This document shows positions 47,135 through 56,729 of a stretch of DNA of 64,000 nt, one piece after another (within the stretch, counting starts at the first letter, position 1; every line of letters begins with the position of its first letter). This DNA comes from Chloroflexota bacterium. Lineage in GTDB: Bacteria > Chloroflexota > Dehalococcoidia > Lucifugimonadales > GCA-2722455. The position numbers and the translations under genes were made by a program. Below the pieces are notes generated by a model. The model saw only the letters and a list, made by a program, of their open reading frames with translations. It ran no database searches and was not told the DNA's origin. The DNA lies in assembly GCA_002722455.1 (NCBI GenBank), contig PBMB01000007.1:1-64000 (forward strand), given 5' to 3'.

Positions 47135-48121
47135 TTATGAATTAATAGCATCGATCAATTGGGGAACAGTAATATTGCTTCCACTATGGATCATAACAAC
47201 CTTTTTATCTTTAAGTTTTTCTTTAATTTTTATTGCAGCTGCTAATGCTGCTGCTGATGCATGTTCAGCAAGCGTATGTGTCATTTTCAAATATAGAATA
47301 ATAGCTTCTTTTAATTCTGATTCAGATACTAACATAAAATCATGCACAACCTCAGACATTATTTTCTGTGTCAATTCATACCCTTCTCTAGTTGCTAGCC
47401 CCTCTGCAATAGTCTCCATTTTAGACTCAATAATTTCTCCCTTTTTCCAAGAAAGATGTGCGGCAGGTGCATTTTCAGACTGTACAGCAATAACCTTGAT
47501 ATTTGGATTTAGCAAATATGCTGCAATTCCTACTCCACACACTCCACTTCCCCCTCCAACAGGAACAATAACAACTTCTACGTCAGTAAGATCATTAATT
47601 ATTTCTAAACCATACGTAGCAACACCTGTTATTAATTCATAATTATTGGCTGAATGTATATAAAAATATCCTCTATCTAAAGATAATCTCTCTGCTTCCT
47701 CTCTAGCTTCATCAAAATTTCCACCAAAAGTAATAATTTTTGCACCCATTTCTTGTATAGCCATCACTTTATCAGGATTAGCACCTTCCGGAACCACGAC
47801 AAAAGATTGTCCTCCTATTTTTTGAACAGCATAAGCAACTCCTTGCCCAAAATTACCAGAGGAAGCTGCAATAACCCCCTTTTCTCTCTGAGCATCACTT
47901 AACAGAGCAATAACATTCAATGCACCTCTTAACTTAAAACTTCCAGTAGGTTGAAAATTCTCATGTTTCACCCAAACATTTGCACCAATCAACTGGTCAA
48001 TAGAATGGTATTTTCGAACTGGTGTACGAAATATATAAGGAGAAATACGATTCCCAGCACTCTTAATTTCAGATAAATTAAACTTAGTTAGTGGGTCTTG
48101 ATATGTTATCCCAAAAGACAT
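47135..48121 (-). CDS. Threonine dehydratase/serine racemase-type PLP enzyme
   Basis: A 328-residue fold-type II PLP enzyme: VKHENFQPTGSFKLRGALN contains the PLP lysine K63, SSGNFGQGVAYA the substrate loop, VPVGGGSGVCGV the phosphate-binding glycine loop and HSGSNI the C-terminal contact. It lacks the regulatory ACT domain of biosynthetic IlvA, so it is a catabolic threonine/serine ammonia-lyase, a racemase or a 3-hydroxyaspartate dehydratase. Starts 5 bp after the upstream membrane-protein gene, so translationally linked. Confidence 0.88.
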   Translation of the reverse strand: MSFGITYQDPLTKFNLSEIKSAGNRISPYIFRTPVRKYHSIDQLIGANVWVKHENFQPTGSFKLRGALNVIALLSDAQREKGVIAASSGNFGQGVAYAVQKIGGQSFVVVPEGANPDKVMAIQEMGAKIITFGGNFDEAREEAERLSLDRGYFYIHSANNYELITGVATYGLEIINDLTDVEVVIVPVGGGSGVCGVGIAAYLLNPNIKVIAVQSENAPAAHLSWKKGEIIESKMETIAEGLATREGYELTQKIMSEVVHDFMLVSESELKEAIILYLKMTHTLAEHASAAALAAAIKIKEKLKDKKVVMIHSGSNITVPQLIDAINS

Positions 48122-48126
48122 ACAAA

Positions 48127-48831
48127 TTATTTCTCAACTTTCGGTTTAGATTTAATTATCATAAAGGATTTACGAACTGACCAAACCCAAACTGGTAATG
48201 ACGTTAAAAATATAGATAAACTGTCGCCAGGAGATTCTCTATAATCATCCGAATATATCTCCGGTTTAGGAGGTACTTCTGTATCAGCTAATTCATAGTT
48301 GGAATCATCTGTAATCACTACTGTAGATGATGATTCATCAATAAAATATTCAGTTAAACTTGGAAGACTAGTAGTTAACGATGTAAGAGAAACTAGAGAA
48401 AAAACAACTAATGCCAACAGGGTAAATAATCCCTTAAAATGTTCAGTAACTTCTTCAGCTACTCCGGCAAGTTTTAACGTTCCCCAATAATGCGACATCC
48501 AAATTATTAATCCAACAATAAATAAAGTAATCCCTGTTACTAAAGAACTAGTGATGGAACCATCAAATACTCTACTGGTAATCCCTTCATTAAATTCACG
48601 ATGACTGCTCCAACTAAATTCAGGTCCTATAGTCGCTGCAAATCCTGCCTGGAGTATGTTAGAAATTCCACCAACAACGCAAATAAGCAATCCAATTAAT
48701 GCAAATGTACGAAAATAAACCCAAAGTAATGATTCTACTGATAGAGCCTGTTCTCCGCGAATATACCTAATAAAGTATGTAAGAATTACTACTAAAACAA
48801 CAAAGATACTTAATACTATTAACCACCACAT
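48127..48831 (-). CDS. Membrane protein with four helices, unknown
   Basis: A 234-residue protein with predicted helices near 2-22, 36-62, 93-112 and 133-155, an acidic/Thr-rich loop (FIDESSSTVVITDDSNYE ...) and a possible fifth helix near 205-220 before a basic tail. Parts recall DUF5671-type proteins of Chloroflexota, but I cannot assign it firmly. GGAGG six bases before the ATG supports the start. Directly upstream of the PLP enzyme gene. Confidence 0.7.
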   Translation of the reverse strand: MWWLIVLSIFVVLVVILTYFIRYIRGEQALSVESLLWVYFRTFALIGLLICVVGGISNILQAGFAATIGPEFSWSSHREFNEGITSRVFDGSITSSLVTGITLFIVGLIIWMSHYWGTLKLAGVAEEVTEHFKGLFTLLALVVFSLVSLTSLTTSLPSLTEYFIDESSSTVVITDDSNYELADTEVPPKPEIYSDDYRESPGDSLSIFLTSLPVWVWSVRKSFMIIKSKPKVEK

Positions 48832-48953
48832 ACGGATCCTCCAAACTATTACGAATACTTACCTGCAATTAAACTTATTACATTTAAATGAGAACATTAA
48901 TATTTATTATCTCACAACTTAATAGTTAACGTTTCAGGAGCATCTTTAAATAA

Positions 48954-50411
48954 TTATTTTCTTCCTTCACTAATTTGCTTATATTCATTTTGACCATTTC
49001 GAAATATATCGATGACTTCTCGTCTCTGTTTATCTGTATAAAATTTCCCTTTTTTCGACACCCACTCCAAAGATTCCGTAATATTCGAAATAAACCAATC
49101 TGCAGCAGCTTTCTTCTCAGGACTAGAAATACCACAAGTAACATAAATTGGACTTGTATGAGCAAAAATTGGTTGCAGAAAACTATCTCGTTCTGTACTA
49201 AATACACGTGCTGCAATCCAAGAATCCGCGGTTACTTTAATGTCGGTTTCAAATACACCTTCATTTAAAACAGAGGGGGATTTACTTGTTTTGATCACTT
49301 TTCCATTACAAATTATCTGAATATACGACAAAGGATAAAATGATTTCCACTGAACCTTAACATTTAATGATTTTCCTACATCTGTTTCAATTATATCTCC
49401 CAATTCATAATCATTAACAGCCATTTCAATACTAGGTCCATTAGTAATAAAAGTCTTACCTTTCCGTAATGCATTTATCCAGTCCTCATACTTAAAAACT
49501 CCACCAGAATTACAATATACTCTGTTTGCAGAACTTATAAACCAATCAGATCCTGTCGATGCAGGAAGATGAATTCCTGCATTTAGCATTTTGTAGTATA
49601 TGTCGTATTCAGGATCCATCCATCTTGGATCAAAAAGATTAAAAGCATCAACTTTACCAAGCACCGCAGCAACTGGAGCTTCCATACCCTGACCATTATG
49701 ACACCAGATAACAATCCCCCCCTGTCTGTGAGCATCATCACAAGCATAACTTAATGGGGGATAATCAGGGTCAAAAGCATCAACTAAAAGACCTCTGCTG
49801 ACAGGATGCACTACATTCTGAATATTCAACAACATAATATGACCATAACCAAGCGTAGAATTGTCATGACCTTTTCCCTTGTTGTGTCGATTTTCTTCAC
49901 CACATTCTACATAATGATGTGACGAAGTAAATTCTGTTAATACTCCAGGTGAATACTTATTGGTTGCATACTCTAAATCCCACCTCTGTAAAATACTCAC
50001 AGCAGTCATACGTAAATCTTCTACCCGAGGATCCAATTGAAGACGTTCATCTGGTCTTGTTTCTTTTTCATCATAGTGAATGTGTGTATTGCCAGGATGC
50101 CAACCTCGTGTACTTAATTCAAACCATCTGTCTAAAGTAATATCCACAGCCTGTGACCCATTTACAGGAATGTCACAATTTACTACTGCAGGGATATATT
50201 CAGTCCCTCTTTCAACAAGTATCCGTGCAGAACCTCTACCAATCTCTAATTCAAAATTACCATCTGAATAAAAAAATGATTCTCCTGGACCAACCTTGAC
50301 TAATGATTTATCTGGTCGAACAAATTCACCCCCACTATCAATCACCTGAACTCGTGAAGGAAGCAACTCTCCAGTTTTTTTATCTATAATTTTCCCTGTC
50401 AATAAAGCCAT
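48954..50411 (-). CDS. CehA/McbA-family metallohydrolase
   Basis: About 485 residues. An N-terminal beta domain (GKIIDKKTGELLPSRVQVID) resembles a carboxypeptidase regulatory-like fold; the PHP-type metal site follows with GNTHIHYDEKE, an HHYVECG segment, VIWCHNGQGME and STGSDWF, whose His/Asp/Glu residues would hold two or three metals. Relatives include carbaryl hydrolase CehA and McbA-type enzymes that cleave esters or amides. The frame opens at 50453, but GGAGG six bases before the ATG at 50411 (MALLTGK) gives the start. No signal peptide. Confidence 0.8.
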   Translation of the reverse strand: MALLTGKIIDKKTGELLPSRVQVIDSGGEFVRPDKSLVKVGPGESFFYSDGNFELEIGRGSARILVERGTEYIPAVVNCDIPVNGSQAVDITLDRWFELSTRGWHPGNTHIHYDEKETRPDERLQLDPRVEDLRMTAVSILQRWDLEYATNKYSPGVLTEFTSSHHYVECGEENRHNKGKGHDNSTLGYGHIMLLNIQNVVHPVSRGLLVDAFDPDYPPLSYACDDAHRQGGIVIWCHNGQGMEAPVAAVLGKVDAFNLFDPRWMDPEYDIYYKMLNAGIHLPASTGSDWFISSANRVYCNSGGVFKYEDWINALRKGKTFITNGPSIEMAVNDYELGDIIETDVGKSLNVKVQWKSFYPLSYIQIICNGKVIKTSKSPSVLNEGVFETDIKVTADSWIAARVFSTERDSFLQPIFAHTSPIYVTCGISSPEKKAAADWFISNITESLEWVSKKGKFYTDKQRREVIDIFRNGQNEYKQISEGRK

Positions 50412-50495
50412 GATATACCTCCGTTCACACCTATTATTACACATTAAAACCAAATGCTATTATAAACATGATATATTGTACCAAAAGGATTGAAA

Positions 50496-51545
50496 ATGAA
50501 ATATCAAATGTATATTACTCTTGCTGGAGAAAATAAAATTGCTGCATTTTCTATAAATGACTTCGGAAAACCTACATTGCAATTTAAAAAAACGATTCCT
50601 GGTAAACCTGCCCCCTTAGTCATAGATAAAACTAAAAAATTCTTATATGTTGGTTGTCGTGACTATTTACAACTAACTACTCTATTACGAACCGAAAAAT
50701 CTGGAGAACTAGAAATACTTAGTTCAACAAACCTTCCATCAGATCCATGTTATCTTTCTCTTGATAAGGAAAATAATTTTATTTTTTCAGCTTACTATGG
50801 TGCAGGAATTATAACGGTACACTCAATTAATCAAGATGGATCAATTAATCAAAAGCTAATTGAATCAATAGTAACTGCAAAAGGATCTCATTGTATTCAA
50901 AGTAATCATTCTAACAATTACGTCTTTTCTACTGCAATTGCAGAAACAAAAGATCATGATTCAGATAATTCTATTTTTCAATTTATTTTTAACCAAACAA
51001 CTGGACAACTAATACCCAACACCCAAACTTATAGATTAACTGAATCTAATCCATTAGGGCCAAGACCATTAGGACCAAGACATTTTTGTTTTCATCCACA
51101 AAAAAATGATTTTGTATATTTTTCTAACGAGCAAGGATCATCCGTATCAGTAGCCCAAATTAATCAAAAGACAGGAACTTTAAAATATCTTCAACATATT
51201 TCTACTCTTCCTGAAAACTACACTCAAGAAAATACTTGTTCACAAATACACATCACTTCTAATGGCAAATTCTTATTTGCACCTAATAGAGGACATAACA
51301 GCATAGCATCATTTTCTATTGATCCAAATTCCGGGCTATTAAATAAAATAAATCACACAATGGTTGATCCAGTTCCACGTGCATTTAATTTAGACCCTAA
51401 TGGAGAATACTTATATGTAACAGGATTAACTACAGGAAATCTCTTAACATATAAAATCAATTCTAATAATGGGAGATTAGATCTGAAATATAAAACTAAA
51501 GTAGGACAATCTCCTATGTGGGTAATGATAATCAACCCAAATTAA
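50496..51545 (+). CDS. Lactonase / 6-phosphogluconolactonase-like beta-propeller
   Basis: A 349-residue seven-bladed propeller of the YbhE/lactonase family: repeated blades ending in FLYVGCRDY, FIFSAYYG, FLFAPNRGHNSI and YLYVTGL, plus the conserved GPRHFCFHP and PVPRAFNLDPNG loops. It likely opens a sugar lactone in the cytoplasm. A 15-bp tandem duplication (51053-51083) repeats LGPR next to the active-site loop. AAAGG seven bases before the ATG at 50496 sets the start over an upstream in-frame TTG. The deacylase gene starts 9 bp after its stop. Confidence 0.85.
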   Translation: MKYQMYITLAGENKIAAFSINDFGKPTLQFKKTIPGKPAPLVIDKTKKFLYVGCRDYLQLTTLLRTEKSGELEILSSTNLPSDPCYLSLDKENNFIFSAYYGAGIITVHSINQDGSINQKLIESIVTAKGSHCIQSNHSNNYVFSTAIAETKDHDSDNSIFQFIFNQTTGQLIPNTQTYRLTESNPLGPRPLGPRHFCFHPQKNDFVYFSNEQGSSVSVAQINQKTGTLKYLQHISTLPENYTQENTCSQIHITSNGKFLFAPNRGHNSIASFSIDPNSGLLNKINHTMVDPVPRAFNLDPNGEYLYVTGLTTGNLLTYKINSNNGRLDLKYKTKVGQSPMWVMIINPN

Positions 51546-51554
51546 CAAAAAGCT

Positions 51555-53165
51555 ATGACAGATATCATTATTAGTAATGGACAAATAATTGACGGAACTG
51601 GAAAACCTAAATTTAATGCAGATATACTTATATCTGGATCAAACATAGATTATATAGGTGATACTTCTGATATCAATGCAGATATAGAATTAAATGCAAA
51701 AGGGAAAATCGTTTGTCCAGGATTTATCGATATCCACACACATGCTGATTTTCCTATTTTTGTTGATGGTTTATCTCAAAGTAGTCTAAGACAAGGTATT
51801 ACTACACTAGTCACAGGTAATTGTGGACATGGACCAGCTCCATCTCCAATCAATGAAATTACAAAACGAAATGTTATAGGCTTTAATGAAGAATGGGGAA
51901 TTGATATTGAGTGGAATACTTTCGAAGAATATTTGGAAAAACTTTTTACTAAAGGAATTTCTACTAATATTGCTCCCCTAGTACCCCATGGCACTATACG
52001 ACTCGCAGCAATGGGATCAGCAGAAAGAGAACCTACTCAAAAAGAACTAAATCACATGGAATCACTCATTGCGGAAGCAATGTCTGCTGGTGCTATTGGA
52101 ATCTCAACGGGATTAGAATATTCTCCAGGTCAATATGCCAATCAAAAAGAATTAATTTCTTTAACAAAAGTTGTAGAAAAATACGGGGGAATATATGCAA
52201 GTCATATCCGAGAACGTGGAGACAATTTTGAACAATCTGTGAAAGAAGCATTAAATATAATTAAACATTCAGGAGTACCTGGAGAATTATCTCATCTTGT
52301 TCCCCGACCCTATGCTCCCAAAAAATCGTTTGAAAAAGTCTTATCACTAATTAATAAAGCACGTACAGAAGGTTTGGATATAGGTATAGATACTTTCCCT
52401 GATATATGGGGCCCTGCACATCTTGTTGATCTTTTGCCTCGCTGGATTTGTGATGGTTCTGAAGAAGCTATCATTGAAAGACTGTCTAACCCTAAAACAG
52501 CTACTTTATGCAAAAAATATTTTAAAAATCCAACAAATTATCTTTTACGAACAGGATCATTTGACTTTTTTTTCTTGTCTCATTCAAATTCATACCCTGA
52601 ATTAATTGGAAAATCACTTAAAGAAATATCTATATTATTAAAACTACATCCTATAGAAACAATACTAAAATTAGCTGCAGCTGATGGAAAAGATTTTGCA
52701 AATGTACTTATACGACATATTTATGCAAATCAAGATGATCTTGAAAAACTATTATTAGACCCATATTGTAGTATTGAAAGTGATGGTGCCATAGGATCTA
52801 CTTCAGGCATATTAAAAAATTTAGTTATGAATAGATCAAGTTATGGATTTGCTCCAAGATTTCTTCGAGAATACGTAATCGAAAAAGAAATGTTTACTAT
52901 TGAAGAAGGCATCCGAAAATTAACTTCTCTTCCAGCAAAATCTGCATCCCTAAAAAATATAGGAAAAATTGAAAAAAACATGGCTGCTGACATTGTCATT
53001 CTAGATCAACAAAAGTTGAGAGATAACACAACAGATAATTTACCACAAGTATACCCTGATGGTATCGATATGGTAATTGTAAATGGCAAGATAGTTATCG
53101 AGAACGAGACCCATACAAAAAAAATGCCGGGGAAACTTATAAAATCAGCTTTAAGAAAAATGTGA
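51555..53165 (+). CDS. N-acyl-D-amino-acid deacylase (D-aminoacylase family amidohydrolase)
   Basis: A 536-residue amidohydrolase of the D-aminoacylase group: GFIDIHTHADF (two metal His), TGNCGHGPAP (the metal Cys typical of this group), YASHIRERGDNF, ELSHLVPRPY (bridging region) and SDGAIGSTSG (catalytic Asp). It removes acyl groups from N-acyl-D-amino acids or opens related amides. Linked to the lactonase gene upstream. The stop overlaps the convergent dioxygenase gene by 15 bp. Confidence 0.88.
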   Translation: MTDIIISNGQIIDGTGKPKFNADILISGSNIDYIGDTSDINADIELNAKGKIVCPGFIDIHTHADFPIFVDGLSQSSLRQGITTLVTGNCGHGPAPSPINEITKRNVIGFNEEWGIDIEWNTFEEYLEKLFTKGISTNIAPLVPHGTIRLAAMGSAEREPTQKELNHMESLIAEAMSAGAIGISTGLEYSPGQYANQKELISLTKVVEKYGGIYASHIRERGDNFEQSVKEALNIIKHSGVPGELSHLVPRPYAPKKSFEKVLSLINKARTEGLDIGIDTFPDIWGPAHLVDLLPRWICDGSEEAIIERLSNPKTATLCKKYFKNPTNYLLRTGSFDFFFLSHSNSYPELIGKSLKEISILLKLHPIETILKLAAADGKDFANVLIRHIYANQDDLEKLLLDPYCSIESDGAIGSTSGILKNLVMNRSSYGFAPRFLREYVIEKEMFTIEEGIRKLTSLPAKSASLKNIGKIEKNMAADIVILDQQKLRDNTTDNLPQVYPDGIDMVIVNGKIVIENETHTKKMPGKLIKSALRKM

Positions 53166-54005
53166 TTTCTTCAAATCAGACTGTACATGAAAAATGTTAG
53201 TGTTTCCAGATTTGAGTGGTTGTGGAAAAAATACCGGTAACCGCTCTAACCTTGGTTGAAAAGTTGGACGACCTCTAACTATTTGCTTATTCCAATCATC
53301 CCAGGACATACCTAATCCCGTAAGTGGAAATGCATCAACTGCACCATATGACAATAATAAAAGTCTTCTAGGATTTTCAGATAAATTAGGAGCAGAAGCA
53401 TGCAAGGTTCTTACGTGATGAATTGAAATTGTACCAGTATTCATAGTCATAGGTACTGCTTTCACCATATCAATATGATCACCATTGACGGCACCTACAA
53501 AATAACCATCTTGATGGTGACTTATCTCAGGCCATTTGTGTGAACCAGGAATTACTAACATACAACCATTTTCTTCAGTCGCATTATCTAAAGGAACTCC
53601 CACTGCCAATAAATCATCATTCGTATGTGGGTAATGCCCCCAATCAGTATGCCATTCTATTTGTCGACCACCTTCTGGCATTTTCATATTCAATTTCGTC
53701 GCTTGGAGACGAATATCAATACCTATTAAATCCTGAAGAATATCTAATAATGAATTATCTCTCATTATATCTTCATAAACTGAATGCACCTTATGTGGAT
53801 TTTTAATTCGAGTTAATCTTGGGTTCTCTGATGAATGATCTGATTCGAGACCAAATATATCATCTTCTTCAATAACTAAGCGAGATTTCTCAACAAATTG
53901 GTCTGTCACATCAGAAAGAGCATCAATTTGTGTTTTACTAAACACACCTTCAACGCTTAAATATCCATTTAACTCATAAAAGTCTAATTGCTTAACATCT
54001 AGCAT
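53151..54005 (-). CDS. Phytanoyl-CoA dioxygenase family (PhyH) oxygenase
   Basis: A 284-residue Fe(II)/2-oxoglutarate oxygenase: H119 and D121 in EWHTDWGHYPH, H202 in RTLHASAPN, and Arg at 213-214 (ENPRRLLLLS) for the cosubstrate; ENGCMLVIPGSHKW is the usual strand before the second His. The frame opens at 54020, but the ATG at 54005 has AGGGG seven bases upstream. Only weakly similar to the PhyH at 19 kb, so they act on different substrates. Which ones cannot be told. Confidence 0.85.
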   Translation of the reverse strand: MLDVKQLDFYELNGYLSVEGVFSKTQIDALSDVTDQFVEKSRLVIEEDDIFGLESDHSSENPRLTRIKNPHKVHSVYEDIMRDNSLLDILQDLIGIDIRLQATKLNMKMPEGGRQIEWHTDWGHYPHTNDDLLAVGVPLDNATEENGCMLVIPGSHKWPEISHHQDGYFVGAVNGDHIDMVKAVPMTMNTGTISIHHVRTLHASAPNLSENPRRLLLLSYGAVDAFPLTGLGMSWDDWNKQIVRGRPTFQPRLERLPVFFPQPLKSGNTNIFHVQSDLKKSHFS

Positions 54006-54070
54006 ATACATACCCCTCATACTACTTATACTATAAAATTACTAAAAAGTTAATAAGCATTATTTTTGAC

Positions 54071-54958
54071 CTATACTTGAGACATTGTAACAACTCCAAC
54101 TAAAATCAATAAAACACCAATGATTTTAGTTGAATTTAACTTTTCTTTGAAAAAAACTATACCGATCAAAACACTAATCACTATTCCTACTTCTCTAGTA
54201 GGACCTAAATAACTTAATGGGACAAAAGTCATCAGAGTCAATATAGAACCATAAACACTAAATAGTAAAATTCCTGTGGCACAAATGGACAGAATATTTT
54301 CTCTACCAAATACAATGATTTCTGAAGTAGTATATTTTTTTAACATTAAAGGTATTACACATACTGAAATTCCAGCAATCATCAAATACATATACAATGC
54401 AGGTAATGGGAATGCATCAACTGAATTCAGTATCTCCTTATCCCAAACATGATACACAGCAGTACTAATTGCAGCAATAAAAGCCATAAGTACTTGCCTT
54501 CTAAAAAATATTACACGGAAAGAATTAATAGAAAAAACCCTGCTACCAGGTATAAAAAAGATAAAATACGCACCAAATATAATACCCACGATAGCTAAAA
54601 TGCCTAATAATGTAGGTCTTTCCGCTAAAATAAGTATAGATAATATTGGAGTTAACGTAATACCTACTCCCCGTGCAACTGGATATGCAACAGAAAAATC
54701 ATTATCCTCATAGCTATATGCAAGACATAAAAAATACATTAAATGTAATATTATTGTACCAGCTACAAAAACCCAATACTTAAAACTCATATCAACCTGA
54801 AACCAAGTAAAAATCCCCAGAGGCAAAAATAATAGTGTTGCTGCCACTAAAGCTAAACTCATATGTAAATCTTTTATGGCAGAACGCTTTAGATTTAAAT
54901 TCCAGATAACATGTAATATCGATAAAAATATCACTATAAGAACTATCGTAATAGACAT
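54071..54958 (-). CDS. EamA/DMT-family transporter
   Basis: A 295-residue protein of ten predicted membrane helices in two EamA halves (about 1-140 and 155-292): VIWNLNLKRSA after the first helix, SYEDNDFSVAYPVARGVGITLTPILSIL in the first half and VPLSYLGPTREVGIVISVLIGIVFFKEKLN in the second, the usual helix 4 and helix 9 signatures. Drug/metabolite exporters of this type move amino acids, sugars or purines. No ribosome site is clear at the ATG. Stands alone. Confidence 0.88.
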   Translation of the reverse strand: MSITIVLIVIFLSILHVIWNLNLKRSAIKDLHMSLALVAATLLFLPLGIFTWFQVDMSFKYWVFVAGTIILHLMYFLCLAYSYEDNDFSVAYPVARGVGITLTPILSILILAERPTLLGILAIVGIIFGAYFIFFIPGSRVFSINSFRVIFFRRQVLMAFIAAISTAVYHVWDKEILNSVDAFPLPALYMYLMIAGISVCVIPLMLKKYTTSEIIVFGRENILSICATGILLFSVYGSILTLMTFVPLSYLGPTREVGIVISVLIGIVFFKEKLNSTKIIGVLLILVGVVTMSQV

Positions 54959-55090
54959 TATTAACTCAAATTTCCTTAACTTAGTTGATTAACGCAAACA
55001 ATAACCAAATAATGCGTCAAAGCATATTATTTAAAAATAAAAATTTCAACAAACTCTCAAATCTCATAAACTATTACTGTACTTCCATAC

Positions 55091-55852
55091 TCAATCGATA
55101 TTTCTTAATTGATTTAATCTTGGTTGAAAAAAACGATATCCGATATAGAGAATAATTACAGACAATCCGACTACAACTAAAGTAATCATTAAATCCCCCC
55201 ATATTTGAGATAAGGCAAATATGGATATTCCAAACAAACTATTTAAAATTATTGCCAATATTAAATATAATGGTTTACGAAAATAAACAGATGCTGCAAC
55301 CACCAATGAAACTCCTAATTTCATAATTATGGTTGCCACGTTATTAACAATCCCTACTAAAGGCATATAGGTTGGTAAATGGGACATTTCTAAAATCTGT
55401 TGCTGAACTTCAGGAGTAACAGGGATATCTAAAAGATTATTCGAATATAAAAAATATACTACAAACAAACCAGATATACTCATACCAACTAATAAGATAG
55501 ATTCGATACCAGCGTAACCAATTACATAGCCTATTACAGAAACTTGTAAATTCCTTCTCACTACAGGAATGAATCGCATAGCACAATAACGTAAACATTC
55601 CTCTGTCACTCCACTAAAAGAAATAAACCAAATACTCTCTATGACAACTGAAAGTGTAAGCAAATTTTCTAGTGCTGTAATTGTAAGAATTGGTATTCTA
55701 AGAATCTGAGTTAATAGAAAAAAACTAACTCCTACTGCTATGATACTAATTGCACTTCGACGATTTGACGCATGAGACACAAAAAATAGCATCAGGAAAA
55801 TAGGTAATCCAAAAGCTACAAAAATTTGTATCAGAAAGAATATCTCAAGCAT
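55091..55852 (-). CDS. YhfC-like intramembrane protein (putative membrane peptidase)
   Basis: A 253-residue protein with about seven membrane helices. It contains SGVTEECLRYCAMRF (an EExxRY motif) and, after the next helix, VIGYAGIESILLVG, the two signatures of the YhfC family, which is grouped with CAAX-type membrane proteases. Proteolytic activity has not been shown for the family, so function is uncertain. 37 bp downstream of the RraA-like gene, possibly cotranscribed. Confidence 0.65.
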   Translation of the reverse strand: MLEIFFLIQIFVAFGLPIFLMLFFVSHASNRRSAISIIAVGVSFFLLTQILRIPILTITALENLLTLSVVIESIWFISFSGVTEECLRYCAMRFIPVVRRNLQVSVIGYVIGYAGIESILLVGMSISGLFVVYFLYSNNLLDIPVTPEVQQQILEMSHLPTYMPLVGIVNNVATIIMKLGVSLVVAASVYFRKPLYLILAIILNSLFGISIFALSQIWGDLMITLVVVGLSVIILYIGYRFFQPRLNQLRNID

Positions 55853-55889
55853 ATCTAAGCTTTCGTAAAAATTATTCTTCTAATTGTTT

Positions 55890-56636
55890 TTATTTTTTGT
55901 TAACATCATATCTTGTTGCATATGATTTTTGACGCGCAAACATTTCACGAAGTTCTTCTGCAGATGAAGCATTAGCCATATCTGCCATAATGTCTTCTTC
56001 CAATTGTTGCATCTTAGCTACTTTATCTGAGACTTCAGTTAATTTATCAGCAGGAAATTTACATGCACCGTGTTCATCCATATGTACTATTTCCCCTGGT
56101 GACACATCCATACTTGCAACAGAAACAGGAGCATTAATCGAATATACTCCGCTATCACCATGCCCAGAAGCTACTCCACCCAAAATATATTGAAAATCCA
56201 TTTCTCTAATTTCGTCTACATCACGAGAGACTCCATTTGTTATCATTCCAACACACCCCATTGCTTTCATTGCTGTTACCATCATACCCCCGGCTATTGC
56301 AGCTTTAGGTGCTATCTCAGGAGGATATTTCTGTTGAACAACCAAAACTGCAGGCTTTGGAGATGCTTCTATAGCAGCCATTACATCAATCAATGTCAAC
56401 TTCTTATAATTAGGATCCGCTACACCATAAACAGCTGTAACTGCATATCCAACCTTACTTTTTAAATTAGGATACATTGCACGAACAGTTCCGTCTGTAT
56501 ACCAATTTTCAACCCAAGGATTATATAAGCCCAAACACAATGGATTTCCTGGATACGTTGCCACTACATTAGTTATTGCCGGAGTATTAAACTCAGTTAG
56601 TTTTTGCAACATTTCTTCATTAGATAAATTAGCCAA
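55890..56636 (-). CDS. RraA-like / hydroxy-methylglutarate aldolase-type protein
   Basis: About 248 residues of the RraA-HMG aldolase fold (once annotated dimethylmenaquinone methyltransferase). The hallmark is AGGMMVTAMKAMGCVGMITNG ... SRDVDEIREM near residues 115-150, with the Arg and Asp used for substrate and metal in the class II pyruvate aldolases. Likely cleaves or decarboxylates a 2-keto acid. The frame begins at TTG 56648, but GGAGG inside that stretch points to TTG at 56636 (MANLSNEE) as the start. Confidence 0.82.
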   Translation of the reverse strand: MANLSNEEMLQKLTEFNTPAITNVVATYPGNPLCLGLYNPWVENWYTDGTVRAMYPNLKSKVGYAVTAVYGVADPNYKKLTLIDVMAAIEASPKPAVLVVQQKYPPEIAPKAAIAGGMMVTAMKAMGCVGMITNGVSRDVDEIREMDFQYILGGVASGHGDSGVYSINAPVSVASMDVSPGEIVHMDEHGACKFPADKLTEVSDKVAKMQQLEEDIMADMANASSAEELREMFARQKSYATRYDVNKK

Positions 56637-56729
56637 ATTAACCTCCAATAGTTTTTAATTACAACAATTCTAGGTTAGCACAATACAAATGTAAGTTCAT
56701 CTTAATAACTTATGCCCCAAAATATTACT

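Noticed and set aside
47175-47642. A 155-codon open frame on the plus strand
   Set aside because: Antisense to the PLP enzyme gene, whose catalytic motifs are clear.
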